A DNA stretch of 64,000 nt, taken from the NCBI GenBank assembly GCA_963921825.1, contig OY997590.1, forward strand, positions 60,564,012 to 60,628,011, read 5' to 3'. The stretch comes from Erodium maritimum (lineage: Eukaryota; Streptophyta; Magnoliopsida; Geraniales; Geraniaceae). The translations under genes and the position numbers were made by a program. The first letter of the stretch is position 1. Each line of letters starts with the position of its first letter. Positions 1 to 9,715 of the stretch are shown piece by piece. The notes beneath the pieces are model-generated. The model was not told where the DNA came from. It saw only the letters and a list, made by a program, of their open reading frames with translations, and made no database searches.

Positions 1-344
1 TGTTGCACATTGTCGTTATGTGAAGTAGTTACTAGAAGTTGTTTCGCGTTATCGTTATGCAACGTAGTTGCTTGAAGATCTCACACAACTTGTGTGAATA
101 TGTTTTACTCCCACGTGGTGTAATTGCTCGAAGCTGAATGGTGCGTCAGCAAAATCAAGTAAGAGCTAATGGCTCCAAATAGGCTTTAAAAATGCGGTAT
201 CGGGTATCATCCTATTTGTCACATCCACCCTGTATTAATGTTCAAGCCCCTAAGCAGGCGTATATTCCTGCTATGACCCATATACAGACATCCATTCCTA
301 CTATGGCACACGTGTAGATGCCCAGTCCTACACATGCGGGGGAG

Positions 345-700
345 TGTTAAAAAAGCCTTAGATCTTCGACAACTACAACACAATGGCCACACAACAACAT
401 GAAGTTGAAATTTGAAATTCATTCTTCGTCCACGTACAAGACTAATTATCCAACTTTCACGTGAGGGAATTATTAGAGTTCAGTTTATTTCTGATTACAA
501 GTATTTGTTATTCCTAGTTTAGTTTGGTTTCTTATATTGATTGGTATTAGTATTTCCTATTTAATATAGAGTCAATCTCTATTTAAAGAGATCCTATCAT
601 TGTACTGAACACTAAGAACACCAATAATATTGTTATGCTTTGAAACTCAACAGCTTTAAAACTATCTATGACGCTGTTAACAATATAGAATACAACACAA
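345..700 (+). repeat. Worn copia-type LTR-like remnant
   Basis: A purine-rich GGGGGAG run followed by TGTTAA at 345 looks like the polypurine tract and LTR start of a copia element. Further on, the text around 466-640 (short AT-rich sentences, TATTTAAAG, then a CATTGTACTGAACA block) resembles a plant copia LTR. I cannot find a matching second LTR or a target duplication, so the ends are approximate. It lies downstream of the visible LSM12 exons, possibly inside a later intron of that gene. Confidence is low because only composition and phrase-like resemblance support it. Confidence 0.3.
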
Positions 701-1308
701 GACATCTTACACTTCTTATGTACTCAGTTTTATGCGTGTTAACCGTCAGCGATCCTAGTAAGCTAAGACATATTCAAGAGATCGTGTGAGTTTGCAAGCG
801 AGAACTCATGTCGTGGGTTAGACCTTCCTCATGCTTTTACACATCCAAAATATCTCAAAACTCCTACAGTTACGTAAATTTTTCATACGATCTTCTTTAT
901 TTTCCCAGCAGTAAAGTCAATTATGTGCATCAACTAACATATTAGCATCCATATCTCATCAACTGTCAGCCTATATATCCTCATGAGACGATAACACTTA
1001 GTAAACTGAACAGCTAGTGAGACCTAAATCACATCCAGAGGTGTGTTGCTTACATTCCATTTATAATGCTGTACAATATGTTATCACTCTAGCAGAGATG
1101 GGGGAGGAAGTCACCTTCATTATTCATTTCAGGGCAGCTTTTACATATGGTTAAAACTACCATATTTGCCTAGTAGCAAGTCTAGAGAACTAGAATATCA
1201 GGAAATTAAGTGATAGGGTTCTAGTTAACTCAACATCTTGGAGTATTATTTAAAAACAGGTTTCCATAAGAAATGAACAAGGTAAGAGGAAATGGGCAAG
1301 TAACTCAC

Positions 1309-1920
1309 GTCTTGGACAGGGCATCAAAAATGCGCTGAGCCTCACTGGTGACACCCACCCCTATCCTCTCAGCATCAGCTTCAGCTTGTCTGCAAATCCA
1401 CCACATACAAAATCATCAACTTCTCCTGACAATTCCTCAACAACAATCCAAAAGCAGCAGATGGGTATCCATATAAATCACCAAACATACCTTATAGCAG
1501 CTTCTTCTCTAGCTTGCAAACTATTGAGATCCACATAGCACTTCTTCGGATCAAGCGGATCCTCACCTTGTCCCAAGAACGAAAAGTCCTTGATGTAATT
1601 GGCCTTCAGCAGCCGAATATTCCTCTGAGGTCCAGATTTCGAACCCTCTTGTGGGCACATCAAAAACATCGCAGTCATGGAAACTCAAAAACAAAGTCCA
1701 GATTTTCTAGGGTTTTGTCAACAAGTTTTGAGATGGGAACGAATCGATCAACACATTGCCAAAAAAGAACGGAAATTTAAAGCGAAAAAAGGATATGAAG
1801 TACGAGGATGTTGGAGTGGCGGTCGAAGGTGACGACTTGACCTTCGAACTCGTCCCCTAAGGTGGTCTTGATGGAGAGGAAGCATCCCACAGCAAATTCC
1901 TCAGCGTTGGCACCATCCAT
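1309..1920 (-). CDS. LSM12: LSM12-like protein, N-terminal exons 1-3 (partial)
   Basis: Three exons can be read on the minus strand: 1920-1797, 1650-1491 and 1389-1309, giving 121 codons plus two bases in one continuous frame. The start ATG is at 1920-1918. Exon 1 carries the Lsm fold ([19 protein letters not shown], then SNILVL). Exon 2 continues with the plant LSM12 signature [14 protein letters not shown], a [16 protein letters not shown] stretch and AREEAAIR. Exon 3 enters the anticodon-binding-like (AD) domain with AERIGVGVT and IFDALSK. LSM12 is an Lsm/AD-domain RNA-binding protein linked to RNA processing. Intron 1 has AT-AC ends, intron 2 (1490-1390) is GT-AG, and exon 3 ends at a GTGAGT donor. 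The remaining AD-domain exon or exons, expected at lower coordinates, were not found in 1-1300, so the gene either runs off the window through a long intron or is broken. The visible exons contain no stop or frameshift. Confidence 0.87.
1651..1796 (-). other. U12-type AT-AC intron in the LSM12-like gene
   Basis: On the minus strand the intron begins ATATCCTTTT immediately after base 1797 and ends CCCAC at 1651, 146 nt in all. ATATCCTT is the full consensus of the minor-spliceosome AT-AC donor. TTCCATGAC (1682-1674) matches the U12 branch-site consensus TTCCTTRAC at eight of nine positions, 24 nt from the acceptor; a weaker candidate lies nearer (branch A at 1660). Joining C|AA restores a CAA codon and the expected VLQEGS of plant LSM12. 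A GT-AG alternative (GTACTT donor, AG before GGT) also keeps frame but would delete four conserved residues, so AT-AC is preferred. Confidence 0.8.
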
Positions 1921-2207
1921 CTCTGTGCTGTGTGCGTTCTTTGTGTCTGCTCCTTTAACGAGCTTGTACTACTTTTAGGCTTTTGATCGAAGTGGGCTCA
2001 ATTTTGAGTTTAGACCCTTGACTTCCTCTAGCTGGGCTGATGAGTTATTAGGATGGGTTTATCGGGCTCGATCTTGGGCTTGGCTTGGGGCATGTTATTA
2101 TTGTAGGATACGAGTTTTATAAGCACGACGAAAAATATAAAAAAATTCGGTATTATCATATTCAAACCTAGATTAGCATGCATCACGAAAACTAATTTAA
2201 GCATATA
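1921..2207. other. Upstream region of the LSM12-like gene
   Basis: This stretch is the presumed promoter and 5' untranslated region of the minus-strand gene. I see no convincing TATA box at a defined distance and no other gene. Confidence 0.3.
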
Positions 2208-2377
2208 TTTCAAAGAATCATCTCGATGTACGGTAACGTATGATACTTAAGTTTGTTGGTTCGAGACTAGGACCTTTGAGAAGACTAGTTGATTTCAAAG
2301 AATCATCTCGATGTATGGTAACGTATGATACTTAAGTTTGTTGGTTCGAGACTAGGACCTTTGAGAAGACTAGTTGA
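2208..2377. repeat. 85-bp tandem duplication
   Basis: Two head-to-tail copies of an 85-bp unit start at 2208 and 2293 (TTTCAAAGAATCATCTCGAT...AGACTAGTTGA). They differ by a single visible C/T change in GTAYGGTAACG, which points to a recent local duplication. No gene is obvious in it; the sequence 2378-2940 after it also shows no gene I can support. Confidence 0.9.
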
Positions 2378-2943
2378 GGCACTCACGTGTTTGCCCGCTA
2401 ACCGTGTTCACACGAATAAGACGAATCCACAATTAAAGCTTGCTAGTAGGCTTGAATGTTTTTCACTCTTGATTTCTATAGGTGGTGGCCGAAAATTACT
2501 GCTCAACAACTTGTTATTTTCGCCCCCCTTAGCTCTTTATTTATAGGGTTTAATGTACGATAAACCAACTCCAATTAGAATAAGGAAACCTAACAAAAGG
2601 ATGAGTTATTCCCATAATTCTAGTCAAAATAGAATGCTCTTTTGTGTCTAGACATTCTAGAACATTGTTTTTCCTTATTGCAACTAGGTGTGAGCACCGC
2701 ACGATGCGCGGTATATTATTAGATAAATTATACGTTTTTCCTATAGGTCAATCCAGGCTCAAATAATTGAGCAAAATCGAACCTAAAAAACAATACATGA
2801 AAGTAAGTGAAATAAAATATCGGAGAGTTTAAAATGTAGTACACTTTAATTTTTTGTACCACGGTCTAACAATCACAACATGCCAATTAGTTATTTTGGG
2901 CCATATTTATTGACGGTAAAGATAAAATCGATAACTGAATGTG

Positions 2944-3016
2944 ACAATCATATTACAATAGTACTACTTTAAGTTGTTCAACAATCATATTACAATAGTA
3001 CTACTTTAAGTTGTTG
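2944..3016. repeat. 37-bp tandem duplication
   Basis: ACAATCATATTACAATAGTA and the following CTACTTTAAGTTGTT occur twice, beginning at 2944 and 2981, giving a 37-bp period. It lies in AT-rich non-coding DNA. Confidence 0.85.
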
Positions 3017-3019
3017 TCG

Positions 3020-4160
3020 ACACTATTGGATAAACTCATAAAACTTAAGGCACCCTCAAGTTTGTAGTAACCATACAACTATACTGACTGTAGCGACATA
3101 ATTTACTATTGCTCTTCTGTCATGACTCATGAGACAACTTATTTTAACACAGATGATGAAAACCGCCCACATTTTATCCAGATTAAACACTTGAAATAAA
3201 AGTATTGATATTCCATTATGTGTCAAAACAAATATGTAAACCATCTAGTTCTTAACAATCAACAAAGGTTATTATTTGTTAGTAAGCATAATTATAGTCT
3301 AATCAATAAATACTATAAATTGCAAAAATCGAGAAGCATAATCACAATCTAATCATTAACTACTACAAATTGCAAGATAGTGTGAAAAAAACTCGGTTTT
3401 TATTCAATCGGAGATGAATAGCAAGCATTGCTAACACTCATGCATACAAGTGGCATACACTTAAAGCATCGATCATCTGCATATGCGAGAAGGCCCGCCA
3501 TTTTGTAACAAAGCTCTTCAATTCAATTTGGTTACCGTAGAATAGGCTTGCATTTCAGTCAACTCAATTGTGAAGTGTTAGTTGAGCAAGCTTCGGGTCA
3601 CCAATCTTCACAAAAAAAAGGGATAGCCTCTATAGTTTTGTCCTTCTTTGACTCACTGAGAGAAATCTTGCATCAAAATATTGAACAACCACTACCATTT
3701 TTAGTTATACTATTAATCAATTAACAGAAATTGTTAACAAAGGTAAAAATTAAAATCGCAATTAATATAACTTTGTATAAAAAGGACAAGTATAATAAAT
3801 AAATAAAAAGCAGTAGATGAATGCAAATGCAGAATTAAAATCACAAAACTGGTGCAATCTGGTTGAACACCTGAATGCAAACTGTATGCAGAATTCAAGT
3901 CTCTGGTTCTTCACATTCTCTAAGTATGTAGTCCAACTCCCAATATAAGTAGAAAACATCAAAACCTATCACTGCTTGGACACCTAAATTTGGCTCAAAA
4001 CCGTCAGAACATGAAACTAAATTACCCAATCAATGGTGTGTGCAACGGAAAGACCAGAGACTTGAACAAAAAAAACACATATGCATAGCATCGCAGACTC
4101 ACAAATCATGCACCATATACCATTCCAAAATCAAAATCATAGAAATCTAGAAGTTAGGTA
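3020..4160. other. AT-rich intergenic DNA, no gene recognised
   Basis: I see no conserved protein, RNA gene or element boundary in this stretch. Open frames are short and have no family signature. Confidence 0.4.
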
Positions 4161-4169
4161 AGAACTTAC

Positions 4170-4400
4170 GGAGAGGAAATCAGAGATGATCGGAGCCGAA
4201 CTCTTATACAGAACCGGATGACCCGAAACTCTTCCTCTTCTTCATCCGCCTTCGTGGCTCATCCATTCCCATGTCAATTTCAACATCTCTGATCCAATCC
4301 ATCGATCCACGAACAGTACTCGGGTGAAACTCTCTATTAGAGTTGAACTCGTTTCTATTGACTTCTACTTATGACAATCGCAATCAGAATCGGCCATAAT
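4170..4400 (-). other. Possible 5' exon of an unidentified minus-strand transcript
   Basis: Read on the minus strand this block is less AT-rich than its surroundings and ends at a strong donor, CTCTCC|GTAAGTTC (junction 4170/4169). It contains a 32-codon frame starting at 4302 and stopping at 4204, with a basic patch (EPRRRMKKRK). I do not recognise the peptide. It could be an untranslated leader exon with a small upstream frame, a non-coding RNA exon or chance. Downstream exons were not identified. Confidence 0.2.
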
Positions 4401-4629
4401 ATACCAGAAACGCATCAGATATGAATTGAGAGAAGGGAAAAACGAAACGGCCGAGCATTGAAAGTAATTGAAACCTAGGACCTAATTAAGAGGGCTTAGA
4501 GGGATTAGCACCATTGAGGACGGTTTAATTGCACATTGATAGAAGGATAACAACAGGAAGAGTTTAAGACTCGTAACAGACGAACGCCAAACTGAAAAAG
4601 GAAGAGGGAGCCGAGTCCGAACAAACTTA

Positions 4630-5444
4630 GAGCATCCACAACCGTGAGATGTTAATCCCACGCTAATCCAATGTCACACCAACGTCTGGGATGCAGAACC
4701 CAATGGTTGCGTAACGGTCTCGGGCCGCCAACGACATATGTGCCGGTAGCGCTATCCATTACTTTTTTTTATTCAACTTTATCCAAGCGGTTGGATATCA
4801 ATTTCTTTTCTTTTATTTTAAATTTTACAATCAGTCGTGTTTTAGCATTAATGTCTTTTTTTTAAAATTTCAGAATTAATTGAAATCTGACAAACATTAA
4901 TTGGTTTTGAGTTTTGACCCACTAAAAAATTAGGGAAAAACTGATTTAATTCAAATAAAATTAAAAATAAATTCTTTTTGAAGTGTAATGCAATCATATT
5001 TTCAAACCATCAATTATCAAATCATTTTTTGAGATTTGTAAAATATAATACTATTTTTTTAGTTTCAAGAGTAATTAATTTTTTATTTCGAAGATTAAAA
5101 ATATAATAGGTTTTCAAATTTTATATTTTCATAATATATATTTTTGACACATTTTTTAAATTCCAAAAATATATTTTTTATAGCTCAATTTCATGTGTAG
5201 TCGATATTTTGAAATAAATTACATATTTATTGTATTACATTACATTTTATTTGGAAAATAAAAATAAATTAAGTAATTCAATAAAATAGTAATAAAATAA
5301 AATTTTAATTTTAATTTTACCTTAGCATTTCTCCATTGCAAACAAAAAATTAATCATCACTAAAAAGTATTATCTCTTTTCCACGTGGCACTTGTTTTTC
5401 TCTCCTTAAGTGATGCTAAGATAATGCTAGAGATGTGGATGCTC
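4630..5444. mobile_element. Tourist/PIF-Harbinger-like MITE
   Basis: The element begins GAGCATCCACA (4630-4640) and ends with its exact inverse TGTGGATGCTC (5434-5444). Both sides are flanked by TTA (4627-4629 and 5445-5447), the 3-bp target typical of PIF/Harbinger transposons. The 815-bp interior is extremely AT-rich and has no transposase, so it is non-autonomous. The ends and the target duplication are seen directly; the family assignment rests on the TWA target and terminal motif. Confidence 0.8.
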
Positions 5445-5569
5445 TTAGAGCCAAGAAGTGAGATTTTTAGTAAGTATAGAACGCCACGTCAGCTGCAATG
5501 TCAACTGTTAACTTTTCTATTATATATTATAAGATTTAATAAATAAAAACACCAATCAATAATGGTTGG

Positions 5570-5603
5570 CTGAATACCCTTATTGTCCAATAGGGGTGTT
5601 CAG
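5570..5603. repeat. Short perfect-looking hairpin
   Basis: CTGAATACCCTTATTG is followed, after two bases, by CAATAGGGGTGTTCAG, which pairs with it at 14 of 16 positions. It sits in AT-rich intergenic DNA shortly after the MITE. I can assign no function. Confidence 0.5.
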
Positions 5604-5639
5604 TCAAGCCCGTTATATCTACATATTTGGGGATTTTAT

Positions 5640-6600
5640 TTGTATTAATTAATTATATTACAAGACAATAATTAAACACAAATAATGATATCATCCTATG
5701 AGCAAGTAAATAAATAAATAGACTTGCTATATCAAATATAATTTTCCTGATTTATTTAAGTCGAAACTCTAAGATTTATTTCGTTGTAGTCTTTAATCAA
5801 CTGTATGTGACCCTTTAGGATTCATATGACGTTGGCAGTGAGACCGAAATCATATTTTCATCCACAAGTTATGGGTAACTCCTAGCAAGCCCCATACTAC
5901 CCAAGTCATACGAAGTCTTGAGTTTTTCTTTGTTAGATCCTATTATCATAAGCGATCTCATCCTTTGTCGTTTGGCGATATCATGACTGAACAAAATTCA
6001 TAGAAGCACCATCTTTTTCAATTCACTCCATTGTTCTTTTGATCTAGAATTCGGTTTGTAGGTGAAAAATCACACACGTGGTCATGCTTCTTTTATAATC
6101 CTCCACTCATTAAGAGGGGCCCTAATGACATCTAACTTATATAAACACAAGTGACAAGACCATATGACCATCACCCACATATACCTCATATGTGAGTACT
6201 CATATCTAAGCACAATCCAAATAATTATCTTGTCAAGAGTAACTCTTGGTTACGTCAAAACATAAATCAACACATACCGATAGTATGGTGACGTCATGGT
6301 CGTACGACTAAGATCTAGTTTGATAGTTGAGAAATACTCATGTCTGATGTTCTATGGAGTATTCTCAAAGTGGGTCATCCAATGTCAAACTCTTTGACAT
6401 GTGTGACGTTGACTCATATCTCTATATGTATGATTAGTTAAATATGATCCTCTAATCAACGGTCACACCAACTCTAACTATCTGTTTAGGCTAAGGAAGA
6501 ATGATAGACTCACTCCTTTGTTTCTAAGAGTTCTACTATCGTGGAGCTGCTCCCCTATACCTTAGAAATAGTAGTATATTCAGTTTAGTCAACATTACAA
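5640..6600. repeat. Possible degenerate LTR-like sequence
   Basis: The stretch reads like a minus-strand copia LTR or leader in style (many short non-coding phrases, no open frame), but I find neither clear TG/CA ends nor a target duplication. The neighbouring 6601-7351 also has no gene I can support; open frames there (around 6633-7250) have no family signature. Confidence 0.2.
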
Positions 6601-7351
6601 CTTAACGATAAAAAAACGCATGCCAACTTTTATTAATCACAAAAACGTTGTAATATGCCAATATGGATTGTTCTAGGGCACAAAAGCCAACATGTTCGTA
6701 AAACGTCCATTTTCAGTCTTGTGCATACTTTCATTTTTTCAAAATGAAAAATTGTTCTTGAAATCCAAAATAAAACAAAATAAAATAAACATGAACATAA
6801 ACGAAGAAGCGAGTACTCAAGCGAAGAACCCAACTTCTTCGGTGCCGGTTTTAGTACTCTAGTTAGAGGAATATAACGGAAAAATTGGAGAAAGGAGAAA
6901 AAGAGATATGGTCGAGCACGTTCCACTTTGATTAGATCTCGAGGGATGACATGAACACTAGCCGTGGCGAGCACACTCCTTCTCGGCCTAGAGCTTGCGA
7001 GCCTCGATCTTCTCATGTTGTCTCTCTAGTATTTGGTTGTTTTGTTGGAATCTCTACCTGGGATGAATTTGGGGTGCGATGGAGGATTTCTATCAAGGAG
7101 CCGGAAGGTGAAGTCGATTTTTTACAGAGGCATGCACGATTCGATTTGGTCGTCATAGTTATGTTTTGTTTTTTATTCTTGATGAGAGTTGCTTTCACCG
7201 TCATTCGATTTAGTCGTCAAAGTTTGTCGAGCAAGAACCACCGAATTTGAAAGCAAAGGAGAAATACTATAGAATCCTACTTGGGATGCACTACATTTAA
7301 AGGTAGTGTCTCCCTAGTGACTCACTTGGAAATCGCTACAAATATAGTGTA

Positions 7352-8730
7352 GGGATCAATATCAATCATAACCCCCAACTATAAGTTAAAATCATATCAT
7401 AACCCCTCATGACCTTTTGTTTCAAATCTCATCCCAGACTTTTGATTCTTTTTCAAAAACTAACATTTACTGTCTATTCTCACGGAACAGTTACATTGAC
7501 ATTAGGAAATGTCAATATTTCCCTCGAGTCAACTTTCGTTAAAATCATATCTTAACCTCTCTCTGACCTTTTGTTTCAATTCCCATCCATGACTTTTGAT
7601 TTTTTTAAACTAACAATTAGTATTTATTTTGGCGAAACACTTACATTAAGCCTCATGTGCACAACATGTGACTCCATTTTTCTACTTAATACCAATATTA
7701 CCCTTCTCTCATTCCTTGCAAACCTATGCATTGTGAAATAATAAATTTTGGTGTCTTTTTTTCCGGCCAAATCCTCACTCCACTCTCTTCATTTATTTCC
7801 TATACCGATTCAATATGACCATGAGAGAGAGAGACCCATACGTGGCGTATTTATTTTGACGGAACAATTACATTGGCACGGAACAATTAGTATTTATTTT
7901 GACAGAACAATTACATTGACAAGGCGATACTCCTCGTCCTTCTCATACATGGTGTACACTCCTTCTACCTCCCCGACGTCGCTCCCGAGGACTTCCAAAA
8001 GGCCTGCTATCTAGATATATATGACACGTATGTAGTTCATAGATAGACCCGTAGGCAGTTCATAGATAGACTCATACACACGTGCACATACATATCCATA
8101 CGTTTAGAGATCAAGTCTTGATGTATCCATATAACTATCCAAATCATTCTTTGTACGCACGCATAATAATAACATAGTTTACTTCTTTTTTTCCAATTAT
8201 ACTCGTGCAATCTTTCTATCTCTCTCTCTCTCTCTCTCTTTCATGGTCATATGTGAATCGGTCTAGGAAGCTAATGAGGAGAGTGGAGAGAGGATTTGAC
8301 CGAGAAAAAAAACCACCAAAATTTATTACTTCACAATGCATAGGTTTGCAAGGAGAGAAGACTAATATTGGTATTGAGTTAGAAAAATGGAGTCGCACGT
8401 TGTGCACATGGGGCTTAATCTAAGCGTTTCGTCAAAATAAATACTAATTGTTAGTTTAAAAAAAATCAAAAGTCATGGATGGGAATTGAAACAAAAGGTC
8501 AGAGAGGGGTTAGGATATGATTTTAACGAAAGTTGACTCGAGGGCAATATTGACATTTCCTAATGTCAATGTAACTGTTCCGTGAGAATAAACAGTAATT
8601 GTTAGTTTTTGAAAAAAAAAATCAAAAATCTGGGATGAGATTTGAAACAAAAGGTCAGGAGAGGTTAGGATAGGAGAGGTTAGGATATGATTTTGACTTA
8701 TAGTTGGGGGTTAGGATTGATATTCATCCT
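7352..8730. mobile_element. Fold-back DNA element with ~480-bp inverted arms
   Basis: The left arm (about 7352-7834) and the right arm (about 8216-8730) are inverted copies of each other. The outer ends pair as GGGATCAATATCAATC against GGATGAATATCAATC. The arms share blocks such as the AACCCCCAACTATAAG end, the ACATTAGGAAATGTC-type block and the CAAACCTATGCATTGTGAA block. Small insertions and substitutions separate them. The loop (about 7835-8215) carries no transposase. A CT microsatellite (8217-8240) lies at the inner edge of the right arm. This looks like a long-TIR Mutator-like or Foldback MITE. I could not identify a convincing 9-bp target duplication, so the superfamily is open. Confidence 0.75.
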
Positions 8731-9338
8731 AATAACCCCAGTGGCCTTTATAGTCACACTAGGGTTATTGGGAACACTTGATGAATGTAGTGTCACTCAA
8801 GCTAAGCCACTTGAGTGAGCTACTTAATGTAGCATCTCTTAAGCTACTTGTTGACTTTAATGCGCTTGAATGTGGTGGTTGACATACTTCCTTGGGAGAC
8901 GCTACATTTGAATGTAATTAAGAGAAATTTTCAAAACTCATCTTCAACCTTGAGAGCTCATATTTTTGAAAAAAATCATAATTTGAACTCCTACTTCCTT
9001 CCTTGTTTTAGTCCATTTCGTACTATCGTCATCACTACATATCTTGGAAGCTTTGAAATGTATGATTTATTTCATTATTAGATGAACTTTCAGTTCAACA
9101 ATTGTTCAAATATGTGTGTTCGATATATAATGATGTTAATTAGTTTTGAAAAATTAGTCATAGGTTTAATTAGTCATATATGCACAATGGAAACAATATA
9201 CATATGTTGTCATGATTGGATTAACTTTTGTAATTGTTTCCTTAGAATTCATTGATCTGATAATTATTTTTTATTAAAGTAATTCGTAATATTATTAATT
9301 GATGGTTAAATTTGGAATTGTGGAATTATAGATTATTT
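8731..9338. other. Intergenic DNA between fold-back element and retroposon
   Basis: No gene recognised. Short motifs around CTACATTTGAATGTA and CCTAGTG recur on both sides of the fold-back element (7275-7340 and 8745-8920), suggesting that it landed inside an older repeat. Confidence 0.3.
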
Positions 9339-9370
9339 AGAATTGTGGAAATATTTTTTCAAGACATCCG

Positions 9371-9715
9371 ATGAGACCCCTTTCTCTCTCAGATTTTGGT
9401 TCTACTCTGCTAGCCCTGTATGCACAGTATTGTGGCATAGTTGCTGGTTTAGCAAAGGATTCGAAGGTCGGGTCAGGTTTGAAGAAGGGGGATCCATCAT
9501 TGGGTAAGAAGGGACCAAGTCGAGGTACTGGCAAGTCTCGTAGACGATCGGATGATGCTGAAGCAGAACCGGTTCGTTCGGGTGATGTTGTAGCAGAACA
9601 GGTCGGGAATGGTGTCGAGGATAACGCTGTGGTCGGAATCCCTGTTTGTGGGGAGAAGCCGACCTCAAAGGTTTCCTTCCCACAACAGGAAGAGTCAGGA
9701 GTTCAGAGGGACGAT
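9371..9715 (+). pseudogene. LINE ORF1-like protein, N-terminal part (cut by Athila LTR)
   Basis: An open frame of about 115 codons starts at the ATG at 9371, only 16 nt inside the retroposon's left end. After a short hydrophobic N-terminus it is basic and low in complexity (KKGDPSLGKKGPSRGTGKSRRRS), then acidic. It runs in frame up to the Athila LTR and can continue in the frame of the RRM-bearing portion at 26974. I recognise no domain in this part. The start is the first ATG of the element; a 5' truncation of the original element cannot be excluded. Confidence 0.5.

Noticed and set aside
2697..2730. Possible Helitron 3' end (ACCGC/GCGGT hairpin followed by an AT-rich tail)
   Set aside because: The hairpin is short and is followed by TTAGAT, not CTRR at the required distance, and no TC start was found.
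6633..7250. Frames of 99-127 codons on both strands near 6.6-7.2 kb
   Set aside because: They overlap on opposite strands, show no family motif and have no supporting splice or promoter context.
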